DNA from: Theocolax elegans | Taxonomy: Eukaryota; Arthropoda; Insecta; Hymenoptera; Cerocephalidae | DNA length: 64,000 nucleotides | NCBI GenBank assembly: GCA_026168455.1 | Contig: CM047427.1 | Span: forward strand, 63,244,162-63,308,161 | Direction: 5' to 3' | Shown here: positions 37,981 through 51,213 of the stretch, piece after piece | How the letters are laid out: each line of letters opens with the position of its first letter | Numbering within the stretch: position 1 is the first letter of the stretch | The notes under the pieces: generated by a model | Databases searched by the model: none | Told to the model about the DNA's origin: nothing | What the model saw: the letters and a program-made list of their open reading frames with translations, nothing else | Translations under genes and position numbers: made by a program

Positions 37981-38287
37981 TATACGTATATGTTAGTGAA
38001 AAAAACAAAAACACGCGATTCAAGTAATCAAGTTACAACGCGTTTGTCAGAATTCAGAACCTCAGAACAGAAGTATACACGAGAACTTGAGTATAGTCTA
38101 CCAGCGGGCTTCTTACTTCGTGTATCGGTGAAGATCACACTTAAAATAATAGAATCTGTCCTGGTGCTCTGTGTTATTAGTAAATTTTCTTTTCTAATAT
38201 ACTTTAATTAAAATGGTATTACTATTAATAATTAATAATAATTGTAAAACGTAGTGATATTTTGAAGATTGAAGGAAGGGGTTCAAA
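37980..38287 (+). promoter_or_regulatory. TTF2 promoter / 5' leader region
   Basis: A moderately GC-richer stretch immediately upstream of the TTF2 start codon with CpG words near 38010-38130. Assigned by position; no core motif is clear. Confidence 0.35.
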
Positions 38288-41200
38288 ATGAGTAAAAATG
38301 AATATAATTTGCGAAGTAAAGTCAAAGAAGATAAAGTAAGTAATAACGATGATAATTCCGAATTTGTAATAACAAAAAAAAGGAGAAATAAGAAACCAAT
38401 TTTGGATAGTGATTCCGACGATTGTGATGATACCAAAAATAAAGCAGAACAAGAGAATTTAAATAGGTACTTATATATATATTATTATATATATTATATA
38501 TATATTATGTGTGCTTGTACGTACTGTAAATATCACATTTCCTAGTAAGTATTGTAATTTAAACTTTTTCGCAATGTATAAAGAATTCTGGTTAATACCT
38601 CATTTATTCCTATATTATTATTTTTGAGTTATTTACTATTTTTCACATTTATTTCACATTTTTTCATATTTAATTTACATTTACTAAGTAATTTCCAAAA
38701 ATATCAATTTATTAAATAACAATTAAATTGCATTGAAAATAATATTTACTGTACATTTTTTTAAAAATTCAAATTATTTATATTATTATAGTTATTATGC
38801 ATATGTTATTCTTCACTAAATTGATCAATTTAGATAATTTAATTTCCTTGTATTACTTTTTAGTTTAAAAGATAAAGAAACAACTAATGCATGTACAACT
38901 GAAGAAGATGATGGATCAAAAGAATGTGAAATACAGGCATCAAAGGAGAATTTATGTAAGGATTTTATAACATTTAAAGAAGATTTGCAGGTACTTCGAA
39001 AATCTCCATCTATGGTATTGGATGAAGACTTTGATATAGATAAATTTTTTGGGTAATTATTTAATTAATTGTATTACATTATAAAATCAATTAATAATTA
39101 TATAAATATTATTAATGTACAAGAATACATATTTAATATATTATTATTACCATGTTAATTTGTACTATCATACAATTATTACAATTAATTCAAACTAACA
39201 TTACAAATAATTCAAACAATTTTAGCAATTCAAACCAAGAACAGTCAAATAATTTTTCCATTTCTAACACGCAACCTACAAAACAAGTTGAAGAAATTTC
39301 AACAAACTTAAATGATGATGAATTTTTAAATTTATTTCCTGAAATTAACTTTACTGACAATATTAAAACTCAAAAACCTAATGCTAAATCAAAGAAAAAA
39401 GAAGGACCTACAAATATTGCAGAATATGCTATACAAAACAATGAAAATGAAAATCTCAATTGTACAAAATCAGAGAAAGATTACGATACACCTCCAAGTA
39501 CTTCCAAAGGTAGTAAAATTTATCTTTTTTTATATTGATATTTGTTTAAAATCACTTATCTTTCAGAATTTTCAAATAACTATGGTAGTTGTGTCATGAG
39601 AGAAATTCAAAATGTAAACAGTAATTCCTTAAAAAGACATTTATTCACTTCAATGGATTGTGATAATGATTTACATTTTAAAGATTCAAAAAAATTAAAA
39701 ACAGGTAACTTTAAAAAAAATAAATTACACTACTAAGTTTTAAAATAAAAAATAGTAATTATAATTGAATATATAAAAATATAAGTAGTTTTCTTAGATA
39801 TTAAATTTATATATTATATATATGTATATTCATTTTGCATGTTTATAACCAACAGATAAATATGTGTATGAAAATGATACCAACGAAGCTGAAATAAATT
39901 CATTGAATCTTATTAAAACTAATTATAAATTTAATGAAAGTTTTAAAAAAGAAATAAAAGAAAAGAAATATGATAATGAAGATATGTTTAACAGTGAGGA
40001 TGAGGATGATGATGATAATGAATATGATGATGAAAATACATTAAATGAATACATGCCTTTCCCTAATGCACTGTCAGAAATTAATTTCGATATTTCTGCT
40101 ATACCAAGAGGCCCAGCAGGTAGATATTCAGTTACAAATTTAGGAGATAAAGGACTCCAAACATATTTATATGAAGCATCAGTAGCTAAAGAGTGTATTG
40201 AACATCTGTATCACTGCCTCACAAAAGCTCCAACTGATGGTATTGAAAAAGATCCAAAAGGTTTAAGAATTACCTTAATGCCTCACCAGAGACAAGCACT
40301 TAAGTGGATGAAATGGAGAGAAGAACAAAAACCAGCTGGTGGTATTTTAGGTATGTAATTGTAGAAAATATACTTATAAAATATTTTTTACTACAAGTAA
40401 ATATATACAATGATTGTAGCTGATGACATGGGCTTAGGGAAAACTGTGCAAATGATAGCATTGATTGTAGCAGCTAAAAACGAAAAACAGGCCAAAGATC
40501 ATGCTGAAGGTAAAAATGATGACAGTGACTACGATTCTGATAATGACTGGAATGTCAGCAGTCCACGTAAAAGTAAGTATTATTTGATTATTTCTATTTT
40601 TAATTGTAATAAATGTAAATTATTTAGAAATACTTTTAAGCCATTGATTGATATTAATAGAGAAACATATTTTAGGTAAAGTTTTAAAATTTATTTTATA
40701 TATTTAAAATATACAAAGATTGTAGTAGTAACTTTACACTTTACTAAAAAATGTAATTTACTTATTTAATCTTCTTGTTTCAAGTTCACAATGGTAGAAC
40801 CTTAGTGATTTGTCCTGCTTCACTAATAACTCAGTGGGAAAGAGAAGCAATTACCAAATGTCATTTTGGTAAAATAAGAGTCTATGTGTTTCATGGCTCA
40901 AATAAATTGATCAGTGAAAAGAGATTATCTCAATTTGATATTGTTATAACAAGTTATGGAACAATTACTCAAGAATATGAATTACATGTAGTCCCATACA
41001 TAAATAAAAACTCAAAAATATTCAAGGTCTTTTAACTATTATCTTAAAATTTATCTTCAGCATTAAATAATATATATTTAAATAAATTTAGCTCAATTTT
41101 AATAATACAAATGTCTTATAATTTTAGATTAACTGGGATCGTATAATTCTGGATGAAGCTCATTATATTCGTAATTATCAAACCAAAAATTCAAAAGCAA

Positions 41201-42942
41201 TCTGTGAACTTTCTGCTAAAAATAGATGGGCTTTGACAGGAACACCAATACAAAATAAAGCAAATGATTTATATGCACTCATTAAATTTCTTAAATGTTC
41301 TCCTTTTGATGAAATAAAAATTTGGAATAAATGGGTGAGTAACAAGAAATCAGCAGGAAATCAAAGACTGATAGTTATTACAAAAGCCCTTATGCTTCGA
41401 CGAACCAAAGTTGAACTTATAGGAAAAGGTTTAGTGCAAGCATTACCAGATAAGAAGCTTGACATTATCGAAATAACTTTAGATCCAGAAGAAAAGTTAG
41501 CTTACCAAAATTTACTGATGTATTCTCAGTCTTTCTTTCACGAGTTTTTACGCCAACAAAAGGAAAAAGATGATATAAAAAAATATGGATATGTACCCAG
41601 AAGAACTATTTTACAGCAAGGTATTATATTATTTAATGTTAATGTACATTAAATAAATTAATAAATAAATACATAAAACTCCCCTTCTCTTCTTTTCTTT
41701 AGAGGTACCAACTAAATTATCAAAACTACTCAAGGCGTTAATGAGGAATCATCCACAAATTAAAGTTGATTTTATTCTAGTACTGATTTTAAGATTGCGT
41801 CAAATATGTTGTCATCCATCATTGATTAGGTCATTTCTTGACAAAACTGATGTTGAATTAGAAGGGAACGGTATTCAATCGCATTTAGTAAGCGATGAAA
41901 TCATGGAAGAACTTAACAAATTTGTACTAGATGAAGACAGTGATGAAGAAGAAGAAGATGTTGATGAATCAGTGGCAAAGGAAATTATGTTACAAGGAAA
42001 TCCCATTTATAGTGAAAGAAGATGCAGCTCAAAGGTATCTAGGTTTTATTTTATAAAAGCTCTTAACTTTAGTTCTAATGCATGTACGATTTTATAAATT
42101 TATTGAACGATTACTTATCATTCAATTCACCAAATTTTAAAAACAATATAATATTTTTAAAACGTTATTTAATGTAAAGTTCTATAATTCTATTTATGTG
42201 TATGTTATTCTATGATGCTCTGTTCAGCATACTTCATATACTAATTAATTTATTGATAAGATAATGACTATAATTTATGTATAATTATAAGGTACGAGCA
42301 GTTCTAGAGACTATTCAAAGCATTTTAAATAAAGGAGAAAAGGTTATCGTTGTATCCCAGTGGACTAGTTTTCTAGACATTATCGCTAATAGATTAAATA
42401 TGATGGAAGATGTATATTATGAAAGGTTTACGGGTAAAGTTTTACTTAAAAACAGACAGGTAATGAATGTTTAAAGTTATAGAGTGCTATTGTTTATTTA
42501 GATATTTAGGATAATTGTCATTTACTTATAGAAAATTGTTGATAAACTCAACGATTCTGAAGATAAATTAAATGTTCTGCTTTTATCCCTTACTGCTGGA
42601 GGAGTAGGGTTAAATCTTGTAGGAGCAAATAATTTATTATTAGTTGATCTTCACTGGAATCCACAATTAGAAATTCAAGCCCAGGACAGGATTTATCGGT
42701 TTGGACAGTTGAATAATGTCCATGTATATAAGTAAGGATCTTTTATAATTCAGTACATATTTATTATATTACATTTCTTGCTTAATTCAAACTTTTATTG
42801 TTACAGATTCATCTGCAAAGATACTATTGAAACCAATATACAGAAACTACAAAATATGAAACTAGAGATTGCCAAAAATGTGCTAACTGGTGCAGTTAGC
42901 AATAAATTGACATTAGAAGATTTACATTTATTATTTTCGTAA
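38288..42942 (+). CDS. TTF2: transcription termination factor 2 / Lodestar, SNF2-family ATPase
   Basis: Twelve exons (38288-38466, 38864-39052, 39226-39509, 39567-39704, 39856-40350, 40420-40572, 40785-41026, 41128-41620, 41703-42034, 42292-42459, 42532-42731, 42807-42942) join in frame to 1002 residues. The N-terminal 350 residues are charged and low complexity with an acidic run ([13 protein letters not shown]). SNF2 motifs follow in order: ADDMGLGKT (about 429), ILDEAH (about 567), LTGTPIQN (about 596), AGGVGLNL (about 913), [11 protein letters not shown] (about 938). The C-terminus [12 protein letters not shown] is the typical end of TTF2. The family uses ATP to strip RNA polymerase II from DNA, notably at mitosis; Drosophila lodestar mutants show chromatin bridges. 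An acidic insert sits between the first two helicase motifs. No zinc finger was seen in the N-terminus. Confidence 0.92.
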
Positions 42943-44127
42943 ATTATTTATTATATTCTATTTATGTCGCAAGTTAAAACTCGTTGAAGAAATCGTTGAA
43001 TGTGTTTTCCGTGAAAGCTATGTATTGTTTATTTATGTAGTATTAAGACACGATAAATTATTTAATTCACTTATGAATCGACATTTCTAGTTTTGTTAAA
43101 TCAGAGTAATCACGTATAAAAAACTTTGCTTACATTGAATGAAAAAAAATGTATTATTAGTATTAGTATCGTTATTACATATCCTTACTGTAATATTTTG
43201 TTCTTGAATAATTTTATATATTCAAGTTAAAACTAATTAATTTTGTATTTTTTATTTACTATGTTATGTGCGTATTAGTGACATGCAAACTTATTAAATA
43301 ATTATTTAATAATATCAATCTGCCTGTTATTTTATATGTATAAAATAGTAGAATAATAATATGAATGTAATATAATGCAGAACTTTATAAAGTAATGTTA
43401 TAACTTAATCTCTTTAAAATACATAATCAGAAAAATTACAGTTTAGGGAATATTTGTAAAGTGAAATCTACACAACGTCAGCATGTGATATATTTTAACT
43501 GTTCTTTTTAACAATGTATGCTTAAAAGTAGGCATTTTCATGTTTAATATACGACATAATATTTTTAAGAAAGTATATTATGTGTATTTTATTACCTAGA
43601 AAGTGTCGCATTACAAATACGCAGCTGCTTAAAATTCATTGTACCTAGTTATCTTAATGCTCTATTTTAAAAATAGATAAGAAATATTTAAATATCTACG
43701 TCTATAAACATTAAAAAAATTAAAACGTTTGAAACAATTAGTAGCATAAAACATTTTTAAGGTTTTCAATTTAATATAATATTATAGTAAATGTAGAAGA
43801 GAAAAAACAAAATAATTAAAAGAAATAATTTCCGGTAAACCTGAGGTATCTTTTTTCTTTGAAGAATTTTATTATTTATACGCACCTACCTCTGAGTTGT
43901 GTTGCATGAGTCATATACGCGTTATCGGTGACTCTCCCAATTTTTGAGCGTTGTGAGGTGTTAACTGTATAGTATCACACTTGTTCACCTGATATCATTC
44001 ACTATCTACTAGTCTCTCATCGCAGTATTTCCTCGTGCTTTTTATTTTTATTTTATTCGAAATCCGATTTTAATGGACATGATCGTTTTTTTTACATATT
44101 TACAATTATATCGTAATAAATTTACAA
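42943..44127. other. spacer between TTF2 and the YWTD-protein gene
   Basis: TTF2 3' flank, then AT-rich DNA, with a somewhat GC-richer stretch at 43880-44040 that is the likely promoter of the next gene. No coding frame seen. Confidence 0.5.
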
Positions 44128-46673
44128 ATGACCAGTATGGGTGAAGTTCGAGTGATTGAATCTGATTCACTTTGGGATCGATTTAAAGTCGCATTTTCAA
44201 AACCTAAATATATCATAACTGTGGTGATTGTTGTACTTCTGTTAATAACTGTAATTTCACTTGTTGTAATATTCACAGGTAAGTTTCATTTAATGATGAT
44301 TATTGAACATTTATTCATTTTAATAAATTTCAAAATTTATCTTTCTATTCTTAATTAATTTAATTGTTAACAGTAAAATATTCATTTGTATAACAACTTG
44401 TCATATTAAAGCTATTTAATTTAGTATATTCAAAAACATGTATATTAATTAATTTTATCAACTTCCTGATTAAATTAAATTTTTATGATTACAGTAAAAG
44501 TTAACTCCCCTAAAAACAGTAACATTTAAATTAAATATAAAAATTCTACATTATATATGTACTTATTTTTGAACAATTCGATAAATACAAATAATATACA
44601 GTAGATTATATATCTTTGTAATGGATTTGTTTTTAATTTTTAGGTAATGGTGATTCTAGTAACGCGGTAATTGACTTTTCAAAAGCTCTGATTGTGAGCG
44701 ACGAGCGTGATCTTTACGCGTTAGATCTGAACAGCCAAAAACAGACTGTATTAAAAAGAACATCAAAAGGAATTGCTTGTTTCGATTATTACAAAAGGAA
44801 TACAATATTTTGGCGAGCATCTGATTCTCAATGGGTGAATTCACTTTCAAAAAAATATTATAATTACACGCAAACAAGAGAATGGGACCCAACAGCTATA
44901 GCTGTTGACTACGTGACTGGAAATATTTACGTACTCGATAAATATGCTGGAAAATTAAATATATTTGATATGCAAAGTATGGATTTTGGTGTAGCTGTAA
45001 CGGATCTTAACAATCCAATAGACATAGTTCTGGATCCCTCACGTGGAGTTATGTTCATCGCTCAAAAATATGACTCGGTATGTTAATTTCATTATATTTA
45101 TATTTTTAATAAAAATTTGAGTAAGACAATCGAAACTGATCCATTTATTTGAAACCTTTTCAATGTGCAGATTCTTAAAGGAAACATGGACGGTACATCG
45201 TTTGAAAAAATAGTCACGAATGGAGGTTTATCAGCTATAGCTGTGGATCCACAAACCACAAAATTATACTGGTCCGATTCCGTAAACATAGCGAGCTGCG
45301 ATTACAGTGGTAACAAAGGCGTAACCGTTACTCGAATCTCTGGTGAAGTGACGAGTTTGGGTGTATCGGGAAATCGACTCTTCTGGACGAAATTCGACCA
45401 AACAGCTAATATTCGGTCACTCTGGAGTTGCACAATGGTAAACGGTATCTGCGACGCAGTTGATTTTGTCAAAATTCCGTTTGACGATCCAAAATCGATT
45501 AAGGTGTATACCGAGGAATTACCATCGATTGAAAACCCGTGCGAAAATGCCAAAGGAGGATGCAAACATTTGTGCCTCTTAACAACCAACGATGGATACA
45601 AATGCGCTTGTTATATAGGATATCGACTTGATGATGACGCAAAGAGTTGTACACCCGTGAACGATTACTTGTTGTACACACGTGGACATTTTATTAAAGG
45701 AAGAATCTTAGATAGTAACATAGAGTCATTTCACGATGCTATTTTACCTATTCGCGTTCAAAGTGTTGTTGTGGATAGGAAGAAAACTATAGATTTCGAT
45801 TACAATTACTACACTAATACAGTTGCATTTAGCGACGACCAAACTATAAATACAATTAATTTAAAGAATAACGATCGGCAAGGTACTTACAACCGAGATG
45901 GGTGTCTCAAAGATATCTCGTTCGATTGGGTATCGAACGATATTTATTATCTAAAGGATAATTGCTTTACTACGCCAAATAAGACAAGTATAGTCGTTTT
46001 AAAACCGAGAGAAGAATCATATTTTTGGAAGACGTTAGATTCGTTTGATTACTACACTGGACATCCTAGAGCTTTGGTGTTACATCCTAATCGAGGATGC
46101 TACTTCTTCACAGTATTATTAAATGGTGTTGCTAGAATATTCAAAAAATATGGTTTAAAATTATCGATATTTTCAAATGACTATTTGAGCGTTAACGAAA
46201 CTGCTTTAGCCATTGATTACGAAGAAGATAAGTTATATTGGTTTAATCAAAATTTAAGTTTACTTCAAAACGCTAATTTAGATGGGACCGATGTTAAACG
46301 TATGGACATTTCTTTTATCCAGGAACCGAGATCTCTCAGCATTCACGAGCGATACGTTTACGTTTCTAATTTAACGAGTATTTGGAGGCTAGATAAGCTA
46401 ACTGGGAGAGGCAGTGTTAAAATGGTACCCAGGTTCGACGACGGCGGTCGTCAAATGATAGGTGGGGTCAAAATATTTGGGCAAAAGGCACAACGAATAG
46501 ATCCTGAAAATCCGTGCTCCATCAAAAATGGGGAATGCCAACAGTTTTGTTTCCGTGCACCTAAGTTTATAACTAGTAAACCGAACAAAGTTAACGATAC
46601 TGGCGAATTACAAAAAATTTGCCTTTGCGATGATTTTCGTGAAATTCAAACTGATGGAATGTCATGCGTTTAG
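44128..46673 (+). CDS. type II membrane protein with LDL-receptor YWTD propellers and EGF-like modules
   Basis: Three exons (44128-44278, 44644-45077, 45171-46673) encode 695 residues. There is no cleavable signal peptide; one hydrophobic helix at about residues 28-50 (VVIVVLLLITVISLVVIF) follows a short cytosolic head, implying type II topology. The rest carries YWTD-type motifs (FWRASD, LYWSDS, LFWTKF, LYWFNQ), and two Cys-rich EGF-like modules at about 317-355 (NPCENAKGGCKHLC) and 640-695 (NPCSIKNGECQQFC). This is the propeller-EGF architecture of LDL-receptor relatives, but with no LDLa ligand-binding repeats and no type I anchor. The second ATG at codon 4 could also be the start. Ligand and function are unknown; it may be a shed or cell-surface binding protein. 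Confidence 0.85.
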
Positions 46674-47835
46674 TATTAATTTATTTTAACATTCAAAGAA
46701 AAATAATTATTCTTATTATAAGATGATTATATGGAAAATTGTACTAATTAAAAAAATGTATTATTTAGGAAACGAAATAGTTAACTCTGTTATGAAAGAT
46801 AGATCTATGAATGTATATTTGTTATTTTGTAAAATATTTTATTTACATTGTAAATATCATTTGTGAACATGTTTTTTAATCATCAAGAAAGACATTATGT
46901 TAAAACAAATTCTTTGATAGTACTATTTATATGTTTAGTTAATCCTGAGAATATGAATAAATATGTAAATGTTATTTAAATATATTTATCTACATTATGA
47001 CATCTATAAATTTTTATTATTTGAAATTTAATGTATTATAAAACTTTTAATAAATATGATTTTATAATCAATATTGGCTACTATTTAACAGGTTAAATGT
47101 TAGCATTGTCTTTAGAAGCTCTTACTTAATTACAATATTAATTTAAATTGTTTGAAATAATAAATATTGAATAGAAGACTACAGCAAGTCAAGCTATAAA
47201 AGAACGAAAATTCACATTGTAATAATATATATTATTATTTAAATAATATATGCTAAATGACAATCATTGTTTGTCATTAGCAATTTACCTAATTAAATAA
47301 AGCTGCAAATAATTTTACCTATTTCTATCAATGATTATAAGCAATAATTTTAATAAATGAAAGTTAAAAGTATACTATGCGTATAAATGAAAAACAAATA
47401 CAAGTAATGATATGAATCTATATCTATTTTTCAAAAAGGGTAATAATCAATTATAGGAATTGATAAACATTTTATTTAGTGTAGAAGATTAATTTATTTC
47501 TGTATAAAAATATTAAATATATTGGAATTTATGTATATGTATATACAGTGATTATATTTATACAAAATATGTTTATCTGATCAATATATTAGTGTAAATA
47601 CTTTAAAAGTAAATATTATATGTAAAAATGTTTTTTATAAAATTAAAATTAAAATATAAAGTATATAAATATTTTGCAGTAGATTAAATGTAAAAAATGT
47701 TAGGATGCATTTTTATCAACTCATCATTTTAAACATTAATCAAAATCTACAATATAGCTCTTAAAATGTGTAGAAATTTATACAAAGGCACATAATATTA
47801 TTTTTAAGGCTAAGAGACTCACATTGGCTATTCTA
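46674..47835. other. convergent 3' spacer
   Basis: AT-rich sequence between two convergent genes. AATAAA at 46956-46961 is a plausible polyadenylation signal for the plus-strand gene. No coding content. Confidence 0.5.
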
Positions 47836-48861
47836 TTATATTAACTGAACATCTCCACTTCTCACTAAATGAGCAACTGCACTGTATTGGATGATATGTT
47901 GAGAACCTTCTTCAAAATCTACTTCTTCCACTGCATTTCCTTGAATTAAAATACCTCCAACATATTTATTTGCCCTTACAAAGACATGTTTATTCATATT
48001 AGGTTTAGATGCCATTTTACTCAATTCAAAAGCATTGACACGTTGTGGCATATTTTGCAAAGCAACAGCTGTAAATAAAAGTTCAATACTAGATAAGTAT
48101 TCTCTTGCAAAATTAGCTTCAGCAGGAGTCATAAAAGCTTCTTCAGGTGATCGATTTGCATCTTCTTGTAATAAATGTATAGCATAATCTTCTATTTTAT
48201 CCAGTCTTTTTCTGAGGTAACTTGAAAGTACAAATCGTATCCTACTAATTTCCATTGTATGAATATTTATTCGAATATCACCCTTTTGTAATCTACAAAG
48301 TAATTGAACATAAATTTTTAAAAGATTATGTTATCTTATTAAATATTAAACAATTCATTAATTTGTGTTTATTAACAGGTTGGGGATGGACAATGTATAA
48401 GTATTTTTTTCGAACAAGAATCAAATCAGATTATTACAATAAAAATAAATAGTAGAATAATTTAAAAAATTAGTATGCCATCCTCAACCTGTTAAAATCA
48501 TTTTTGTACTTATAATGAACTCAATTAATATGCTATAAATATAAAAAGTATAATGTTCGTTTTATGAAATTGTATAAACTAGCAGTAATAAATCAGTGTT
48601 AAAAAATCATTACCTTTTCAAGTTACTTTCCATATGCGATATTTGTTCCAATGCACAATCAACTAACATTTCTTTTTGAGGTAGAAGTTCAGGAGCAAAT
48701 TTTTCATTCAACCATGCATCTTCCAATGCTTGAAGTACTTGTCCAGCAGTCATTTCAACTTCATCTTCATTATCATCCGATAAAGCTTCCATACTTTCAA
48801 CATTTTCTGCATTTAATCCAGAAATATCAGCTTCAACTAAATCAGAATCCTCTGTTGCCAT
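47836..48861 (-). CDS. GINS4: GINS complex subunit 4 (Sld5)
   Basis: Two exons on the minus strand (48861-48614, then 48292-47836, joined in phase 2) encode 234 residues, close to the usual 220-230. Recognisable Sld5 features are the acidic N-terminus, MTAGQVLQALEDAWLNEKFAPELL, the SNLKRLQKGDIRINIHTMEI helix pair, IRFVLSSYLRKRLDKIE, and a C-terminal beta domain (VGGILIQGNAVEEVDFEEG) ending VRSGDVQLI. Sld5 is one of four GINS subunits; GINS with Cdc45 and Mcm2-7 forms the replicative CMG helicase. The 321-bp intron contains a small inverted-repeat element. Confidence 0.95.
48372..48496. mobile_element. small inverted-repeat element in the GINS4 intron
   Basis: TTAACAGGTTGGGGATGG near 48373 is mirrored by CCATCCTCAACCTGTTAA ending near 48494, with about 80 bp between. 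This is the form of a short MITE. Both ends begin TTAA, but TA duplication is equally possible. Confidence 0.55.
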
Positions 48862-51150
48862 TTCTGTATTTTTTATTCTATCTAAAATTTATCTATGTTA
48901 TATAATATAAAATAAAACAATATTATTGTAAAATTTTTAAAACTCAATAAGATAATGTATTAAATAATATTTAAATAAAATACATTGATTTAAAACTATA
49001 TTTATAATAATTAAAAATCAAAATTTTTTGACAATTTAGGTTATATTTACAACTGTGCACATATATTAACATTTACTTACATTCACAAACTTGTATACTA
49101 ATTATTTTTGAGAATCTTCTAAAATTCCTTTAAACTCATTATAATCTGCATTTGTTAAATTATAAAAAAAAGAAACACTAAATATCAAAAAGCTGCGAAG
49201 AAACGATTCGTGCCGTTATATATAAATACATATATATACACACACATATATATATATATATATATATTGGCTGTCGGACGAAGAACGAACAGGTGTGCCA
49301 TGTGAATCGTAAATAAGTATATTTCAAATAAAAAAGCATATAATAGAGTTGTTTTAAAATTTTATTATAAAAAAATTTTTTAAAGAAAAAATATAACATC
49401 TGTTAGTCATGGTGAAATAACAATGAAAAAATGTATCTTATATATGATATTGGTTATTAGCCTAATTAACATATATATTTTCAAGTATTTTTCAAAATTA
49501 GTAAATAAATCACTGTTTCTGAATAATGGTCAAAAGAAATATTTTTAAATGTAACATTAACTTAAAATATTATAATAAAAAAAAAATTAAAATGATATGT
49601 AATCATTTTTTACACATATAAACACATAAGATGATTGTAACTAGTAAATATTTTTTTAGACCTATGTAGATCTATGCAGTACATTATGGTAAATAATCAA
49701 GACTTTAACAAAAGCAGATAATTTTCTAATTCATAATAGATAATTATCTGTTACAATCAAATATGGATTCGTTTCATAAACAAATATTTTATTTTATATT
49801 AATAATTACTGTAAATTATTAAAATAAACATAAAAATAATACATAAAAATATATTTGCCATATTTTTGTTAAAAATTTTAAGATCTTCGAAGAAATTTCA
49901 GATTTTACAGATTTCTAGCATTTTCGGTAATATAACTTGTTTCAGGTATTTTTGTATGTTAATAATTATTGTAAAAGCAATATATAGTACACAATATGCA
50001 ATGTAATCTAATTTCAATAAGTACATACTTCATATCTTTAAGTTCATTCCCATTTTTCACTTAAATAAGGAATGAAACAATAAAAGCCGCAAGGAAATCA
50101 CATAACATTCAACTGCAACATTTAAATAATCTAATAATCTAACATAAAGATTTAACGAGAGAGATGTGCAGCAATAAATTATTAATAATTAATTTTCATT
50201 TCTAAAACTTAAACATTTTTTTAAACATTAATAAATTTTAGTATTGCCATTTTAAAAACGATTATTTAAGTAAATACTTACTCATTATTTTAATAATTTT
50301 GAAAAAGAACAAGATAGTAGCAAAGACCAAAGAATAAAATATTTTAAGTACATTTTTATAGCCTACAAGAGATTCAAAACATTTCTTACTTTATTGTTTT
50401 ATTCGCATCAACAGATAATCTAAATATCTTGCGTTTTTAGTCTTTTTATAAATTTATGTATATTCTCATATGTAAGTAAATACATATGTATTACTTAAAT
50501 ATTAAATAATTAAAGCTATAAAAAATGGAGTCTTTGATTTTTACTCATATCTTGAGACATATTATGTTTTAATAATAAAGGTAGATTCAATATTTATTGA
50601 AAGGCAACATTTTTAAAACCTGTTTTCATCCACTTTCACTGCAAATCTCTCTATAATATTATTTCGAGATTTGAGCTTACTTTTTGCTATATTTTTATCT
50701 AAACATTTAAACTCATAGTTTTTGCACAATATAGGCATATGCGACATTTTCTGAACTCACTGCGTGGATAATTTTTATAATTTAACTAATTTTTTCATCC
50801 TATTATTAATTAATTTAAATTTTATGTTCTAAGAAAATGGCTTGTTGCTCAAAAAAGAATGTTATTTATGTAAAAATTTACTAAACCATAGTCCATAGAT
50901 TTTTACACTCACTCCTTTCCATTTCCAAATTTTAAATACAGTTCTTGATTTACAGTTATCTCTACTTATTAATGCACTTCAATGTAGCAAAGCCAAGTCT
51001 TCTTTTTTGCTTCTTACAAATAAAATGCTGCCATGCAACACTTGTTCTTTATATTTTCTTGTTTAATCTGAAGCTATTTTTGTTGCCGATAATGGATGTG
51101 AAGCATCTTCATTGTGACTCATTCTGAATCTATAGATTGCATCACTTCAT
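48862..51150. other. spacer between GINS4 and TMEM18
   Basis: The first 200 bases are the GINS4 upstream region. An AT/AC microsatellite lies at about 49218-49268. The rest is AT-rich DNA without coding signature. Confidence 0.5.
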
Positions 51151-51157
51151 TATTGTA

Positions 51158-51163
51158 TTTTAT
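51158..51163 (-). terminator. polyadenylation signal of TMEM18
   Basis: AATAAA on the minus strand about 50 nt past the TMEM18 stop codon. Confidence 0.5.
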
Positions 51164-51213
51164 TCAAGGAAAATATTGGTACTTCTGGTATGGCGGACTA
51201 GAGTTGTTTTCCT

